DNA of 64,000 nucleotides from Methanomassiliicoccales archaeon LGM-DZ1 (GCA_030168595.1 CP115556.1:1240001-1304000); one strand, 5' to 3'; counted from the first letter of the stretch, positions 40,552 to 49,747 are shown. Numbers and translations: made by a program. Notes: generated by a model from the letters alone, not told the origin.

Positions 40552-42222
40552 TTACACCCTGTACGGGCATCTGCCCATGACGATAGGAACCTTGGGGTCC
40601 TGGAGGATCATCGGGGTGATGTCGGCCTCGGGGTCGCAGTGTATGTCGATGAGGCAGGTGATGTCGGACTTGATGCCGCGTTCCAGGGCCTCGCGGATCT
40701 CCGAGGATTTGGTGACGCGGATCCCCCATGCGCCGTAGCTCTCGGCGATCTTCACGAAATCGGGGTCGGCATCGAGTTTGGTGCCGCTGTACCTCTTGTT
40801 CCAGAACAGCTTCTGCCACTGCCTGACCATGCCCAGCCATCCGTTGTTGAGCAGGACGATGGTGACGGGGATGTCCTCCGCGACCGAGGTCGCCAGCTCC
40901 TGGATGACCATCTGCAGCCCTCCGTCCCCGACGATGGTGAGGACCTTGGCCTCCGGCCTGGCGACCTTCGCGCCGAGGGCCGCCGGGAGGCCGAACCCCA
41001 TGGTCCCGAAGGACCCGGAGGTTATGAACTGCCTCGGGTACCTGACATCGAGGCAGTGCATCGCCCACATCTGGTTCTGCCCGACATCCGTGGTGACGAT
41101 GGTGTTCCTGTCGGCCAGGAGGCGGTTGATCTCGTGCATGACCTTCTGCGGGAGGATGGGGTCGGCATCGTAATCGAAGTCGCACTGGCACAGCTTCCTG
41201 AGCTTGGTGTAGCGGCCGTCCCACTCGGAGTGGGCGTCCTTGTACCCCCTGAGCCTGTCCAGGAGCATCCTGGTGCCTTTCTTCGCATCGCACTGGATGT
41301 TGACGCTGGGCAGCTTGGACTTCCCGAACTGGGTGGCGTCGACGTCGATCTGGATGACCCTGCAGGTTTCCGCCGGCATGGTATGGGGGTTGTACGTCCT
41401 GTCCGACATCTTGGTGCCGATGGCCAGGACCAGGTCGGCCGACTGGAAGGCGTCGAGCGCTCCCATCCTGCCGTGCATACCTAGGGGGCCGAGGTTGAGC
41501 GGGTGCTCCGAGGGGACGACGCCGAGCGACATCAGCGTGGTGACGATCGGCATGCCGGTGAGCTCGGCGAGCTTGACGACCTCCTCCGAGGCGTTGACGG
41601 CCCCGCCTCCGACCAGCATGATGGGGCGCTCCGCGCTCCTGATGAGGGAGACCGCATCGGACATCCCCGACAGGTCCTCGGCCGGGGGCTTGACGCCCCA
41701 GCTCTTGGTGAGGAGCTCCGAATCGATATCGGAGTTGATCTGGTCGACCGGCATATCGATGTGGACCGGCCCGGGCCTGCCCATCTGGCATATCTTCCAT
41801 CCCTCGTCGATGGCGTGCGGGAGCCGTTCCGGGTCGAGGACGCGGAAGTTGTGCTTGGTGACGGGCATCATCAGGGAATAGGAGTCGACCTCCTGGAACG
41901 CCTCGGCGCCCAGGAAGCTGGTGCCGACCTGCCCTGTGAGGGCGATCATGGGTATGCTGTCCGCGTAGGCGGTGGCGATGCCGGTGACGAGGTTGGTAGT
42001 CCCGGGGCCGGAGGTGGCCAGGCAGACCCCGGGCTTGCCGGAGGCGCGGGCGTAACCGTCGGCCATATGGGCGGCGCACTGCTCGTGCCTGACCAGGATA
42101 TGCCTCACGTCCGACTCCAGGAACTCGTCGTAGATCGGGATGACGGTGGCGCCCGGGTATCCGAAGACGTTCCTCACGCCGCGGTCCTCGAGCATCCTGA
42201 GAAGCGCTTTCGAGCCTTTCAT
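40552..42222 (-). CDS. ilvB: Acetolactate synthase large subunit, copy 2
   Basis: About 556 residues, closely similar to copy 1 throughout. The catalytic glutamate is in RHEQCAAHMADGYARAS, and the TPP motif is VGDGGLQMVIQELATS with NNGWLGMVRQWQKLFW. Start at ATG 42222 (MKGSKALLRM) matches copy 1; nine extra residues from an upstream codon are unlikely. A TATA-like TTTTATAATTG box is about 30 bases upstream. Copies may form a mixed enzyme or serve different conditions. Confidence 0.92.
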   Translation of the reverse strand: MKGSKALLRMLEDRGVRNVFGYPGATVIPIYDEFLESDVRHILVRHEQCAAHMADGYARASGKPGVCLATSGPGTTNLVTGIATAYADSIPMIALTGQVGTSFLGAEAFQEVDSYSLMMPVTKHNFRVLDPERLPHAIDEGWKICQMGRPGPVHIDMPVDQINSDIDSELLTKSWGVKPPAEDLSGMSDAVSLIRSAERPIMLVGGGAVNASEEVVKLAELTGMPIVTTLMSLGVVPSEHPLNLGPLGMHGRMGALDAFQSADLVLAIGTKMSDRTYNPHTMPAETCRVIQIDVDATQFGKSKLPSVNIQCDAKKGTRMLLDRLRGYKDAHSEWDGRYTKLRKLCQCDFDYDADPILPQKVMHEINRLLADRNTIVTTDVGQNQMWAMHCLDVRYPRQFITSGSFGTMGFGLPAALGAKVARPEAKVLTIVGDGGLQMVIQELATSVAEDIPVTIVLLNNGWLGMVRQWQKLFWNKRYSGTKLDADPDFVKIAESYGAWGIRVTKSSEIREALERGIKSDITCLIDIHCDPEADITPMILQDPKVPIVMGRCPYRV

Positions 42223-42248
42223 GCGAATCAGGACGCTATCTACTGACA

Positions 42249-42260
42249 ATTATAAAATAT
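42249..42260 (-). promoter_or_regulatory. TATA box of ilvB copy 2
   Basis: Minus strand ATATTTTATAAT, centred about 32 bases before the ATG at 42222. Confidence 0.5.
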
Positions 42261-42268
42261 CGGACCAT

Positions 42269-42378
42269 CCGGAGGCCGCTTCCGGAGGCGCGGACGCCCC
42301 GGGCGGCCGCTCCCCGCAGAGGCCTCAGGGCCCTGCCGCGGGGCCTCTGGCACTTATCGTACGGGCCTGCAGGGCCCG
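42269..42378. repeat. GC-rich inverted repeats between divergent promoters
   Basis: This stretch between ilvB copy 2 and GAPDH holds direct repeats CCGGAGGC (42269, 42282), an inverted pair CAGAGGCC/GGCCTCTG (42317-42324, 42342-42349) enclosing CAGGGCCCTG (42326-42335), and GGGCCTGCAGGGCCC (42363-42377). No open frame. Confidence 0.45.
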
Positions 42379-42430
42379 CTTAGATTACTATTATATGAGT
42401 GGACGCTATCGTTTCTCCAGTGAAGATCCC

Positions 42431-43444
42431 ATGGCTAAGATAAAGGTCGGAGTCAACGGCTACGGAACGATCGGCAAGAGGGTCGCGACGGCGGTCCTGG
42501 CACAGGACGATATGACGCTCATCGGGGTGTCGAAGACGAGGCCCACGTTCGAGGCGCAGACGGCCGTCGCCGCCGGAATCCCCCTGTACGTCCCCGCTGA
42601 GAGCATCCCCGCCTTCGATAAGGCCGGGATCAAGGTCGCCGGGACCATCGACGACCTCATCGCCGCATCCGATATCATCGTGGACTGCACCCCCGGGACC
42701 GTGGGCCCGGAGGACAAGGCGAAATACGAGAAGGCCGGGAAGAAGGCCATATTCCAGGGCGGCGAGGAGCACGGCCTCACCGGCGTATCCTTCAACTCCA
42801 CTGCGAACTACAAGGATTCGTGGGGGATGCAGTTCTCCCGCGTCGTGAGCTGCAACACCACCGCCCTCCTCAGGGCCCTCAGCGTCCTCGACAGGGAGTG
42901 CAAGATCAAGAACGCCTACGTCACCATCGTCCGCCGCGCGGCCGATCCCGGCGACAGCAAATCGGGGCCCATCAACGCCCTGGAACCGTCGGTGTCCCTC
43001 CCGACCCATCACGGGCTCGACGTCAAGTCCGTCCTCCCCTGGCTGGACATCACAACCATGGCGATCAAGGCCTCCACCACCCTCATGCACATCCAGGCCG
43101 TGGTGGTCAGGCTCGGCAAGGAGATCACCACCGAGGAGGCAGTCGCCATGTTCGCCAAGATGCCTCGCGTGAGGCTGATCTCCTCCAAGGACGGGCTCAA
43201 GAGCACCGCCCAGATCATGGAGCTGGCGCGCGAGCTCGGCCGCAGCAGGTCCGACATGTACGAGATCTGCGTCTGGTCGGACGGGATCAAGATGGTCGGC
43301 GACACCCTGTACTACTATCAGGCCGTCCACCAGGAGTCCGATGTCATCCCCGAGAACATCGACTGCATAAGGTCCATGTTCAAGATGATGGAGGGGCCCG
43401 AGTCCGTGGCCAAGACCAACAGGGCGCTCGGCATCGATCACTGA
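42431..43444 (+). CDS. gap: Archaeal type II glyceraldehyde-3-phosphate dehydrogenase
   Basis: A 337-residue NAD(P) enzyme of glycolysis/gluconeogenesis. NGYGTIGKRVA is the Rossmann motif; the catalytic cysteine is C141 in RVVSCNTTAL. The short archaeal form and GGEEHGLTGVSFNSTANY-type substrate region match. ATG at 42431 has GTGAAGATC before it and a TATA-like TATTATATG near 42388-42396; an ATG at 42395 is a weaker option. pgk follows after 9 bases. Confidence 0.95.
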   Translation: MAKIKVGVNGYGTIGKRVATAVLAQDDMTLIGVSKTRPTFEAQTAVAAGIPLYVPAESIPAFDKAGIKVAGTIDDLIAASDIIVDCTPGTVGPEDKAKYEKAGKKAIFQGGEEHGLTGVSFNSTANYKDSWGMQFSRVVSCNTTALLRALSVLDRECKIKNAYVTIVRRAADPGDSKSGPINALEPSVSLPTHHGLDVKSVLPWLDITTMAIKASTTLMHIQAVVVRLGKEITTEEAVAMFAKMPRVRLISSKDGLKSTAQIMELARELGRSRSDMYEICVWSDGIKMVGDTLYYYQAVHQESDVIPENIDCIRSMFKMMEGPESVAKTNRALGIDH

Positions 43445-43453
43445 GGCAGGAAC

Positions 43454-44692
43454 ATGGAGGACACGTACAACACGCTGGGCGACATGAACTTCCGCGGGAA
43501 GAGGGTTCTCCTCAGGGTTGACATCAACTGCCCGATGGACAGGCAGACCCTGAAGATCATCAACGACTCGAGGATCCGCGCGGTCATACCCACCATCAGG
43601 GAGCTCATGGGCAAGAGGGCCAAGGTGGTCATCCTGGCCCATCAGAGCAGGAAAGGCAAGTGGGACTTCACCGATCTGTCCCAGCACGCTGCGATCCTGG
43701 CGAGGGACCTCAACGCCCCCGTGAAGTATGTGGACGATGTCATCGGCGAGAAGGCGGTCGCCGCCATCAAGGAGGTCGGCGAGGGGGAGGTCCTCCTCCT
43801 CGGCAACGTCAGGGCCATAGACTCGGAGGTCGCCAAGCTCGATTCCGTGGGGCATTCCAAAGGCGAGATCGTCACCGCCCTCGCCCCGCTCTTCGACATC
43901 TACGTCTGCGACGCTTTCGGCGCCGCCCACAGGTCCCAGTGCTCCCTGGTCGGCTTCGAGGAGGTCCTTCCCTCCGCTTCCGGCCGGCTGATGGCCAAGG
44001 AGATGTATGCCCTCAGGACCATCTTCAACAACCCCCGCCGCCCGTCCGTTTTCATCCTCGGAGGGGCCAAGTTCGGGGACATCCCGCACATGATCGAGAG
44101 GGTCCTCGGCAACGGCACCGCGGACACCGTCATCGTGGTCGGGCTCGCCGGCAACGCCTTCCTCATGGCGAGGGGCGTCGACATAGGCGGGGCCTCCAGG
44201 GTCCCGCTGGCGGAGGAGCTCACCCCCGAGAACTTCGCCCGTGCCAAAGAGGTCATGGCCAAGTTCGGCCAGAAGATCCTCCTGCCGGTGGATGTGGCCG
44301 TCGAGAAGGACGGGAAGAGGGTCTCCGTGCTCACCGGCGACATGGCCGACGCGGGAGCGGCGCTGGACATCGGCGACAAGTCGATCGAGATCTTCCGGAA
44401 GGTCATCGAGCAGGCGAAGACCTCGTTCATGAGCGGCCCCGCCGGCATGTTCGAGAAGCCCGGCTTCGAGAACGGCACCAAGGCCATCATGAACGCCATG
44501 GTCGACAGCAAGGGGCTCTCCGTCCTGGGCGGAGGGCACACGTCGGCCGCCGCCGAGAGGTTCGACCTCGCGGATTCGATGTCCTACGTGAGCACTGGCG
44601 GAGGCGCCCTGGAGACCTTCCTGCTCAGGGAGCCCCTGCCGGTCATCGATGCCCTGGAGAAGTCCAGGGAGAAGTTCGGGAACGGTCAGTGA
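43454..44692 (+). CDS. pgk: Phosphoglycerate kinase
   Basis: A 412-residue two-domain kinase. The substrate loop VLLRVDINCPMD, the basic-patch region ILAHQSRKGK, and SVLGGGHTSAAAERF near the C-terminus are archaeal PGK landmarks. Placed directly after GAPDH, it gives the pair that interconverts glyceraldehyde-3-phosphate and 3-phosphoglycerate. Its end overlaps a convergent gene by 7 bases. Confidence 0.95.
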   Translation: MEDTYNTLGDMNFRGKRVLLRVDINCPMDRQTLKIINDSRIRAVIPTIRELMGKRAKVVILAHQSRKGKWDFTDLSQHAAILARDLNAPVKYVDDVIGEKAVAAIKEVGEGEVLLLGNVRAIDSEVAKLDSVGHSKGEIVTALAPLFDIYVCDAFGAAHRSQCSLVGFEEVLPSASGRLMAKEMYALRTIFNNPRRPSVFILGGAKFGDIPHMIERVLGNGTADTVIVVGLAGNAFLMARGVDIGGASRVPLAEELTPENFARAKEVMAKFGQKILLPVDVAVEKDGKRVSVLTGDMADAGAALDIGDKSIEIFRKVIEQAKTSFMSGPAGMFEKPGFENGTKAIMNAMVDSKGLSVLGGGHTSAAAERFDLADSMSYVSTGGGALETFLLREPLPVIDALEKSREKFGNGQ

Positions 44693-45396
44693 TCCCTCTC
44701 GAAACCGTCCAGCCAGCCGTTAGTGGTGTTGATCAGCTCCATCAGGTAGCGGCGCTGGGTCATATCGTAGGGGTCGCAGAGCTCCAGCTGGAGGTTGAGC
44801 TTCTCCACGTTGCTGCGGCCCCAGGCGATGATCTTCTGGTTCTCCGCCAGGTACCTTCTGTTCCTGGCACTCTGGAGATCGGTCAGTCTCCCGTCGCGCT
44901 CGGCCCGGGACACGAGCTCCGAGAGCCTCTCCATCTGCTTAGTGTAAGCTTCGCACTTCCCGTCGTACTCGATGTACTTGGAGGCCACCTCGCACCGGGA
45001 GAGCAGTTTGGACGCCCAGCCGCGGTACTGCGAAGGGCACATGTCGGAATCCATCGACAGATGCACTGCGCTGTACTGCACCAGGTCGCAGATGAGCTTC
45101 AGGATGCCGGCGGCCTTCTCCCTGAGGGCATCGGAAGGGAAGTTGAAGCAATGGGCGGAGGTGTCGCGGAGATCGGTGAAGACGATGTCCGCCAGCTCCA
45201 TGTAGGTCCTCGAGACGCTTCTGAAGTTGACGTCTTCAGGCACTTCGCGGCCCATCTCCGCCAGTTTCCTCTCGGTCAGCGCCTCGTAGCAGTCCAGCGC
45301 AATCATCTTCCCGGCCTTCTCCAGGTACTCGTTGTCGACGACCATCTGCTCATAGCTGAACGAGGCGCAGGCGTTCCTGAGCTCTCCCAGCAGCAC
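44686..45396 (-). CDS. Unknown helical protein; possible N-terminal extension through TAG
   Basis: From GTG at 45396 the protein is 236 residues, mostly helical and charged, with an even spread of Cys (for example RNACASFSYEQ, DLVQYSAVHLSMDSDMCPSQ). No family recognised. GGAGGAG lies 6 bases before the GTG. However, coding-like sequence with strongly GC-biased third positions continues upstream for another 28 codons until an in-frame TAG, preceded by an ATG with its own ribosome-binding site. The gene follows the nitroreductase gene closely. Confidence 0.6.
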   Translation of the reverse strand: MLLGELRNACASFSYEQMVVDNEYLEKAGKMIALDCYEALTERKLAEMGREVPEDVNFRSVSRTYMELADIVFTDLRDTSAHCFNFPSDALREKAAGILKLICDLVQYSAVHLSMDSDMCPSQYRGWASKLLSRCEVASKYIEYDGKCEAYTKQMERLSELVSRAERDGRLTDLQSARNRRYLAENQKIIAWGRSNVEKLNLQLELCDPYDMTQRRYLMELINTTNGWLDGFERDH

Positions 45397-45492
45397 CAGG
45401 AGCTCCTCCGGCCCGGCGTCTTCCGTCGCCTCCGAGAAGGTCTCCTCGGGCGTTCCCCTGACCTCTCCGCTCAGGAGGGTCTATGCGTCCAT
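45397..45492 (-). other. Possible extension of the unknown protein with amber (pyrrolysine) codon 4
   Basis: ATG at 45492 (preceded by TGAGGGGCGG) is followed by GAC GCA TAG and then 28 sense codons (TLLSGEVRGTPEETFSEATE and onward) in frame with the downstream protein. If TAG is read as pyrrolysine, as known in Methanomassiliicoccales, the protein gains 32 residues. No ATG, GTG or TTG lies between the TAG and 45396. Confidence 0.35.
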
Positions 45493-45500
45493 GCCGCCCC

Positions 45501-46019
45501 TCACTCTCCGCTGCGGGCGGCATCGAACGATGCGAATACCTCCCTGGGGGCCTTCTCCCTCACGGTGCCCTCCTCGGCAGGATATCCCACCGGCATGATG
45601 GCTGTCAGGACGGCGTCCTCTGGGATGGCGAGCGCGCGCTTGACCATGTCGGAATCGAAATGGCCCATCCAGACGGTGCCGAGGCCGAGCGCGGTGGCCT
45701 CGAGCATCATATTCGTGAGCGCGATGGAGCAGTCGACGACCTTCGAGCTGATCCCGCACTTCATGGTCCTGTCGTTATCGGCATAGACGGCGATGACACA
45801 GGGCGCCGAAGAGACCCAGGAGAAGGGATCGCAGGCCTCGGCGATGATCCCGATCTCCTCCCGGTCGATCGCGAAGACGGCGCGGACGCGCTTCTCGTTC
45901 ATGGCCGACGGGGCCAGCCTGCCTGCGTCGGCGATAAGGTCGAGCTTCTCCTTCTCGATCGGCCTGTCCTCGAACTTCCTGATGCTCCTGCGGGCTTTGA
46001 TCGCGTCGAGTACTTCCAT
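45501..46019 (-). CDS. Nitroreductase-family FMN oxidoreductase
   Basis: A 172-residue protein. The FMN phosphate-binding ARRSIRKFEDRPI at the start and GLGTVWMGHFDSDMVKRALAIPED near the C-terminus are family marks; the middle APSAMNEKR also binds flavin. Substrate unknown. ATG at 46019 is chosen because the conserved region begins there and a TATA box lies about 28 bases upstream. Likely cotranscribed with the next gene. Confidence 0.85.
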   Translation of the reverse strand: MEVLDAIKARRSIRKFEDRPIEKEKLDLIADAGRLAPSAMNEKRVRAVFAIDREEIGIIAEACDPFSWVSSAPCVIAVYADNDRTMKCGISSKVVDCSIALTNMMLEATALGLGTVWMGHFDSDMVKRALAIPEDAVLTAIMPVGYPAEEGTVREKAPREVFASFDAARSGE

Positions 46020-46042
46020 ATGCCGGGAATGATGTTCCAGGC

Positions 46043-46052
46043 GGATAAAAAA
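46043..46052 (-). promoter_or_regulatory. TATA box of the nitroreductase gene
   Basis: Minus strand TTTTTTATCC, centred about 28 bases before the ATG at 46019. Confidence 0.5.
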
Positions 46053-46091
46053 CAAACGAGTCGACCCGGAGATGGGTCCGGGTAAGTGGTT

Positions 46092-46370
46092 TCACTCCTG
46101 TTTCCTGCACCAGATGAGCCCTATCACGATGGACAGGATCGCGATGGCGATGACGACGGCTGCGTACTCGTACACGTCGTCGGTCTGGGAATCGCTGTCG
46201 TCGCTTTCGGCGAGGAATACGGAATCGCCGCTGTCAGCGTCAGCCTGCTGGGTCTCGGCCTGCGCGTCGTCGGAGCCGAGGCCGGCGATGCCGAAGGCGC
46301 AGGCGGCCAGGACAACGGCCGCAGCGAGGGCGGTCAGCCCGTTCCTGTGCTGTTTGAAGATGTTCTCCAT
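46092..46370 (-). CDS. Small secreted or membrane-anchored protein
   Basis: A 92-residue protein with a signal-like hydrophobic segment (GLTALAAAVVLAACAFGIAG, residues about 13-32), an acidic central region rich in D/S/Q, and a C-terminal transmembrane helix (residues about 67-86) followed by WCRKQE. Topology suggests both ends membrane-anchored with an acidic outside loop. No family recognised. Confidence 0.6.
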   Translation of the reverse strand: MENIFKQHRNGLTALAAAVVLAACAFGIAGLGSDDAQAETQQADADSGDSVFLAESDDSDSQTDDVYEYAAVVIAIAILSIVIGLIWCRKQE

Positions 46371-46475
46371 TTTAATCACGTTTCTATGCGGGGTAATCCG
46401 GATGCAATTAGAAAAAAGGTTTGGCTGGCTCAGGGCGGACGGCGCCGTACGCCCCGCCCGGAATGCCCGGGAGGC

Positions 46476-47636
46476 TCAGTCGTTCTTCTTGCCCATGCGC
46501 TTGAGCGCGATCTCGATCTGGTCGATGGGCTTGGTGGCGGCCATCCTGATGTAGCCCTCCTCGCTCCCGAAACCGGTGCCCGGGGTGACGATGACGCCCT
46601 TGTCGATCATGTCCTTGGTGAAGTCCCCGGAGTTCCTGCCGCAGTTGAACCAGACGTAGAAGGTCCCCTTGGGCATGTCGCACTCGTAACCGAGGTCCCT
46701 GAGCCCCTCGACGATGACCTTCCTCCTCTCGCCGTACTCCTCGATGTTCTTCCTGGCGGCGTCCTTGAGCTCGCCCTTGTCGTTGTACATCTGCAGGGCG
46801 GCGATGGCGGCCTTCTGGATGAATATGGGCGCTCCGGAATCGATCTGCCCCTTGCACTTGGTGAGCCCTGCGACGAGGTCCTCGTGGCCGACCGCGAAGC
46901 CCAGCCTGAAGCCGGTCATGCAGAAGGTCTTGGACATGGACATGAACTCGATGGCGTTCTTCCCGGCCTGCATGACCGAGGGCGCCCTGAACCCGTCGAA
47001 GGTCATCTCGCAGTAGGCGTTGTCGTAGGCGAGTATGGTCTTGTTCCTGCCGGCCCACTTCATGACCTTCTTGAGGTAATCGACGTCCGCCACTGCCCCG
47101 GTGGGGTTGTTGGGGTAGTTGAGGTACATCATCCTCGCATGCTCGGGGCAGTCATCGACGTCCAGGAGCCAGTTGTTCTCGTGCTTCAGCGCGACCTTCT
47201 CGCAGACGGCGTTGTTGAAGATGCTGGCGGCGCCGGAGTAGACCGGGTAGCCGGGCGCGGGGGCGATGATCGTCTCGCCGTCGTTGACGAACGCCTGGGC
47301 GATGTTGAAGATGGCCTCCTTGGACCCGATCGTCACGCAGACGTTCGCGTCGGGATCGATCTTCGCGTTGAACCTCTTCTTGTAGTATTCGGCGATGGCC
47401 TCCCTGAGGTCCTTCTCGCCCTGGGACGAGGAGTATTTCTGGTTCTCGTTGACATCGGCGGCCTTCTTCATCGCCCTGACGATCTCGCCGGGGCAGGGGA
47501 GGTCCGGGTCCCCGATGCCGAAGTCGATCATCTTCACGCCCTCCGCCCTCTTGGCGGCGGCGAGCTTCTCCAGCCTCACGAACAGATAGGGAGGGAGCTT
47601 CTGGAGCCTTTCAGCCTGCTTGTAGCTTACCGGCAT
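46476..47636 (-). CDS. dapL: LL-diaminopimelate aminotransferase
   Basis: A 386-residue class I/II PLP aminotransferase. NYPNNPTGAV is the cofactor/substrate motif, and the PLP lysine is in MSKTFCMTGFRLGF. The family and its place after dapF identify DapL, which makes LL-diaminopimelate directly from tetrahydrodipicolinate and so removes the need for succinyl or acetyl intermediates. Last gene of the lysine operon. Confidence 0.88.
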   Translation of the reverse strand: MPVSYKQAERLQKLPPYLFVRLEKLAAAKRAEGVKMIDFGIGDPDLPCPGEIVRAMKKAADVNENQKYSSSQGEKDLREAIAEYYKKRFNAKIDPDANVCVTIGSKEAIFNIAQAFVNDGETIIAPAPGYPVYSGAASIFNNAVCEKVALKHENNWLLDVDDCPEHARMMYLNYPNNPTGAVADVDYLKKVMKWAGRNKTILAYDNAYCEMTFDGFRAPSVMQAGKNAIEFMSMSKTFCMTGFRLGFAVGHEDLVAGLTKCKGQIDSGAPIFIQKAAIAALQMYNDKGELKDAARKNIEEYGERRKVIVEGLRDLGYECDMPKGTFYVWFNCGRNSGDFTKDMIDKGVIVTPGTGFGSEEGYIRMAATKPIDQIEIALKRMGKKND

Positions 47637-47642
47637 TCTTCA

Positions 47643-48488
47643 TCACCTGAGATATTCTATGTTTCCTTCGTAGACCAGCTCTGCCGGCCCCTCCATGAGG
47701 ACGCGGTCCAGCTTGGAGCTGGCATTGATCTTGAGCCATCCGCCCGGGAGGCGGACGTCGACGGGCGTGTCGAACGGGACCAGCCCGTTCAGCGCGGCCG
47801 CCACCGTGGTGGCGCACGCCCCGGTCCCGCAGGCCAGGGTCCATGCCGCCCCTCTCTCGTACACGCGTATGTATATCTTACCGTCCCTGACCTGGGCGAA
47901 CTCGACGTTGGTCTTCTTGGGGAAGAACGGATGCTTCTCCAGCAGGGGGCCGAGGCGGTCGATCTCGGAGTCGCTCAGGGGGTCGAAGGTGATGAAATGG
48001 GGGTTGCCCATGGATACCGCGTTCGCCCTGAACTTGGCCCCGTACGCCTCGAACGGCTGGTTGATGAAACGGCCGTCGAAGTCCACCGGGACCTTCCTGC
48101 CGTCGAGGATGGGAGCGCCCATGTCTATCTGCACACGGGAGACCCAGTCGTCCTCCGGGTCCTTGGACACCTTGGCGCTGAGGATTCCCCTGCCGGTCAT
48201 GATCTTCATCTCGCCGGGGCCCGCTAGGCCGGTGTCCGCCGCATGCTTGGCGACGCAGCGGATCCCGTTCCCGCACATCTCCGCTATGGAGGAGTCCGAG
48301 TTCACCACGGTCATGGTGATGTCGGACCCGTCCTTCCCGGGCTGGATGTAGAGCACGCCGTCCGCGCCGATGCCGAAATGGCGGTCGCAGACCTGCTCCG
48401 CCCAGGCCGGGTCCACCGGGACAGGGTCGTGTATGCAGTCCAGGACGATGAAGTCGTTCCCGATCCCGTGGTACTTCCAGAACTTCAT
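47643..48488 (-). CDS. dapF: Diaminopimelate epimerase
   Basis: A 281-residue cofactor-free epimerase. The two catalytic cysteines are in EMCGNGIRC and LACGTGACA. The conserved GNDFIVLD occurs near the N-terminus. ATG at 48488 overlaps the lysA stop (ATGA). It converts LL- to meso-diaminopimelate for LysA. Confidence 0.94.
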   Translation of the reverse strand: MKFWKYHGIGNDFIVLDCIHDPVPVDPAWAEQVCDRHFGIGADGVLYIQPGKDGSDITMTVVNSDSSIAEMCGNGIRCVAKHAADTGLAGPGEMKIMTGRGILSAKVSKDPEDDWVSRVQIDMGAPILDGRKVPVDFDGRFINQPFEAYGAKFRANAVSMGNPHFITFDPLSDSEIDRLGPLLEKHPFFPKKTNVEFAQVRDGKIYIRVYERGAAWTLACGTGACATTVAAALNGLVPFDTPVDVRLPGGWLKINASSKLDRVLMEGPAELVYEGNIEYLR

Positions 48489-49747
48489 CGCTGCAGCCTC
48501 TCCGGGACCTTCTGGTGCCTCCACTGCTCCTCGGGGGTCTCCCTCTCGCGGATCAGCTCGGCCTTTCCGTCGTTGACCAGGACCTCGGCGGGCAGCGGGC
48601 GGCTGTTGTAGTTGCTCGCCATCGTGAACCCGTAGGCGCCCGCGTCGTAGACGACCATGATGTCGCCCTCCTCCACCTCGGGCAGGACGCGGTCATGTCC
48701 CAGATAGTCTCCGCTCTCGCAGAGCGGGCCGGCGATGTCGTACCTCGAGGTGCAGGCCCTGCCGAACTTGCTCCCGTCGGCGATGTAATGGAACGAGCCG
48801 TACATGGCCGGGCGGATGAGGGTGTTGAACCCGGCGTCGACCCCCACGTACTTCTTCGTCTCCGCGTCCTTGATGTCCGTGCAGGCGGTGAGCAGCACGG
48901 TCGAGTCGGCGACGATGTACCTCCCCGGCTCGATGATGATCTTCCTGACGTCGGTGTTCTGCTCGAAGACGTCGGTGACCTCCGAGGCCATTCCGTCGAG
49001 GTCCATCTCGTCCTCGTTGGGCTTGTACGGGACGCCGATGCCGCCGCCGATGTCCACGAAGTCCAGCTTGATGCCCGCTTCGTCTATCTGGTTGATGAGC
49101 TCGGCGAGGACCTCCGCCTCGTCGACGAACGGCTCGACGGACTGCCCGCCGGACCCGATGTGAGCGTGTATGCCGACCGGCTCGAGCCCGATGTCGAGCG
49201 CATGCAGGTAGGTCTCGACGACCTTGTCCCTCGGGATGCCGAACTTGGCCCCCTTGTTGCCGGTGATGACCTTCTCGCCGTGGCCGGAACCGACCCCGGG
49301 GGTGATCCTGAAGGACACCTTGGTGCCCGGGGCGATGCGGGCCAGCTTCTCCATCTCGGAAACCGAGTCGAGGTTGATGCGGACGCCCGTCTCCACGACC
49401 TGCTTTAGCTCTTCCTCGCTCACGAACACGCCGGTGTACATGATCTTGGAGGGGTCGAACCCGGCCTTGAGGCAGGTCTCCACCTCCCCGATGGAGACGG
49501 CGTCGATCCCCGCGCCCTCCTGGCGGAGGATGCTCAGTATCGCGAGATTGGTGTTCGCCTTGCAGGCGTAGTGGACCTCGGTCTCCATGTACTTGGAGAA
49601 AGCACTGTAGACCGCCCTGTAGTTCTCCCGGACCCTCTGCTCGTCCGTGACGTACACGGGCGTGCCGAACTCCTTCGCTATGTCCTCCACGTTCATGCCG
49701 GCGAAGATCATCTTCCCGTCCCGGCTCTCGAAATCGCGCATGGCCAT
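48485..49747 (-). CDS. lysA: Diaminopimelate decarboxylase
   Basis: About 420 residues. The PLP lysine is in YACKANTNLAIL; the barrel includes HIGSGGQSVEPF and DIGGGIGVPY; CESGDYL supplies residues of the dimer active site. It makes lysine from meso-diaminopimelate. ATG at 49747 shares a base with the lysC stop (TAATG), a coupled start. Confidence 0.93.
   Translation of the reverse strand: MAMRDFESRDGKMIFAGMNVEDIAKEFGTPVYVTDEQRVRENYRAVYSAFSKYMETEVHYACKANTNLAILSILRQEGAGIDAVSIGEVETCLKAGFDPSKIMYTGVFVSEEELKQVVETGVRINLDSVSEMEKLARIAPGTKVSFRITPGVGSGHGEKVITGNKGAKFGIPRDKVVETYLHALDIGLEPVGIHAHIGSGGQSVEPFVDEAEVLAELINQIDEAGIKLDFVDIGGGIGVPYKPNEDEMDLDGMASEVTDVFEQNTDVRKIIIEPGRYIVADSTVLLTACTDIKDAETKKYVGVDAGFNTLIRPAMYGSFHYIADGSKFGRACTSRYDIAGPLCESGDYLGHDRVLPEVEEGDIMVVYDAGAYGFTMASNYNSRPLPAEVLVNDGKAELIRERETPEEQWRHQKVPERLQR

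Noticed and set aside
44686-44692. Fusion or frameshift between pgk and the unknown protein
   Set aside because: The genes are convergent and simply overlap by 7 bases at their stops.
46086-48227. A 713-residue plus-strand frame
   Set aside because: It runs antisense to dapL and dapF, both with clear catalytic motifs; no motif is seen in the plus-strand product.
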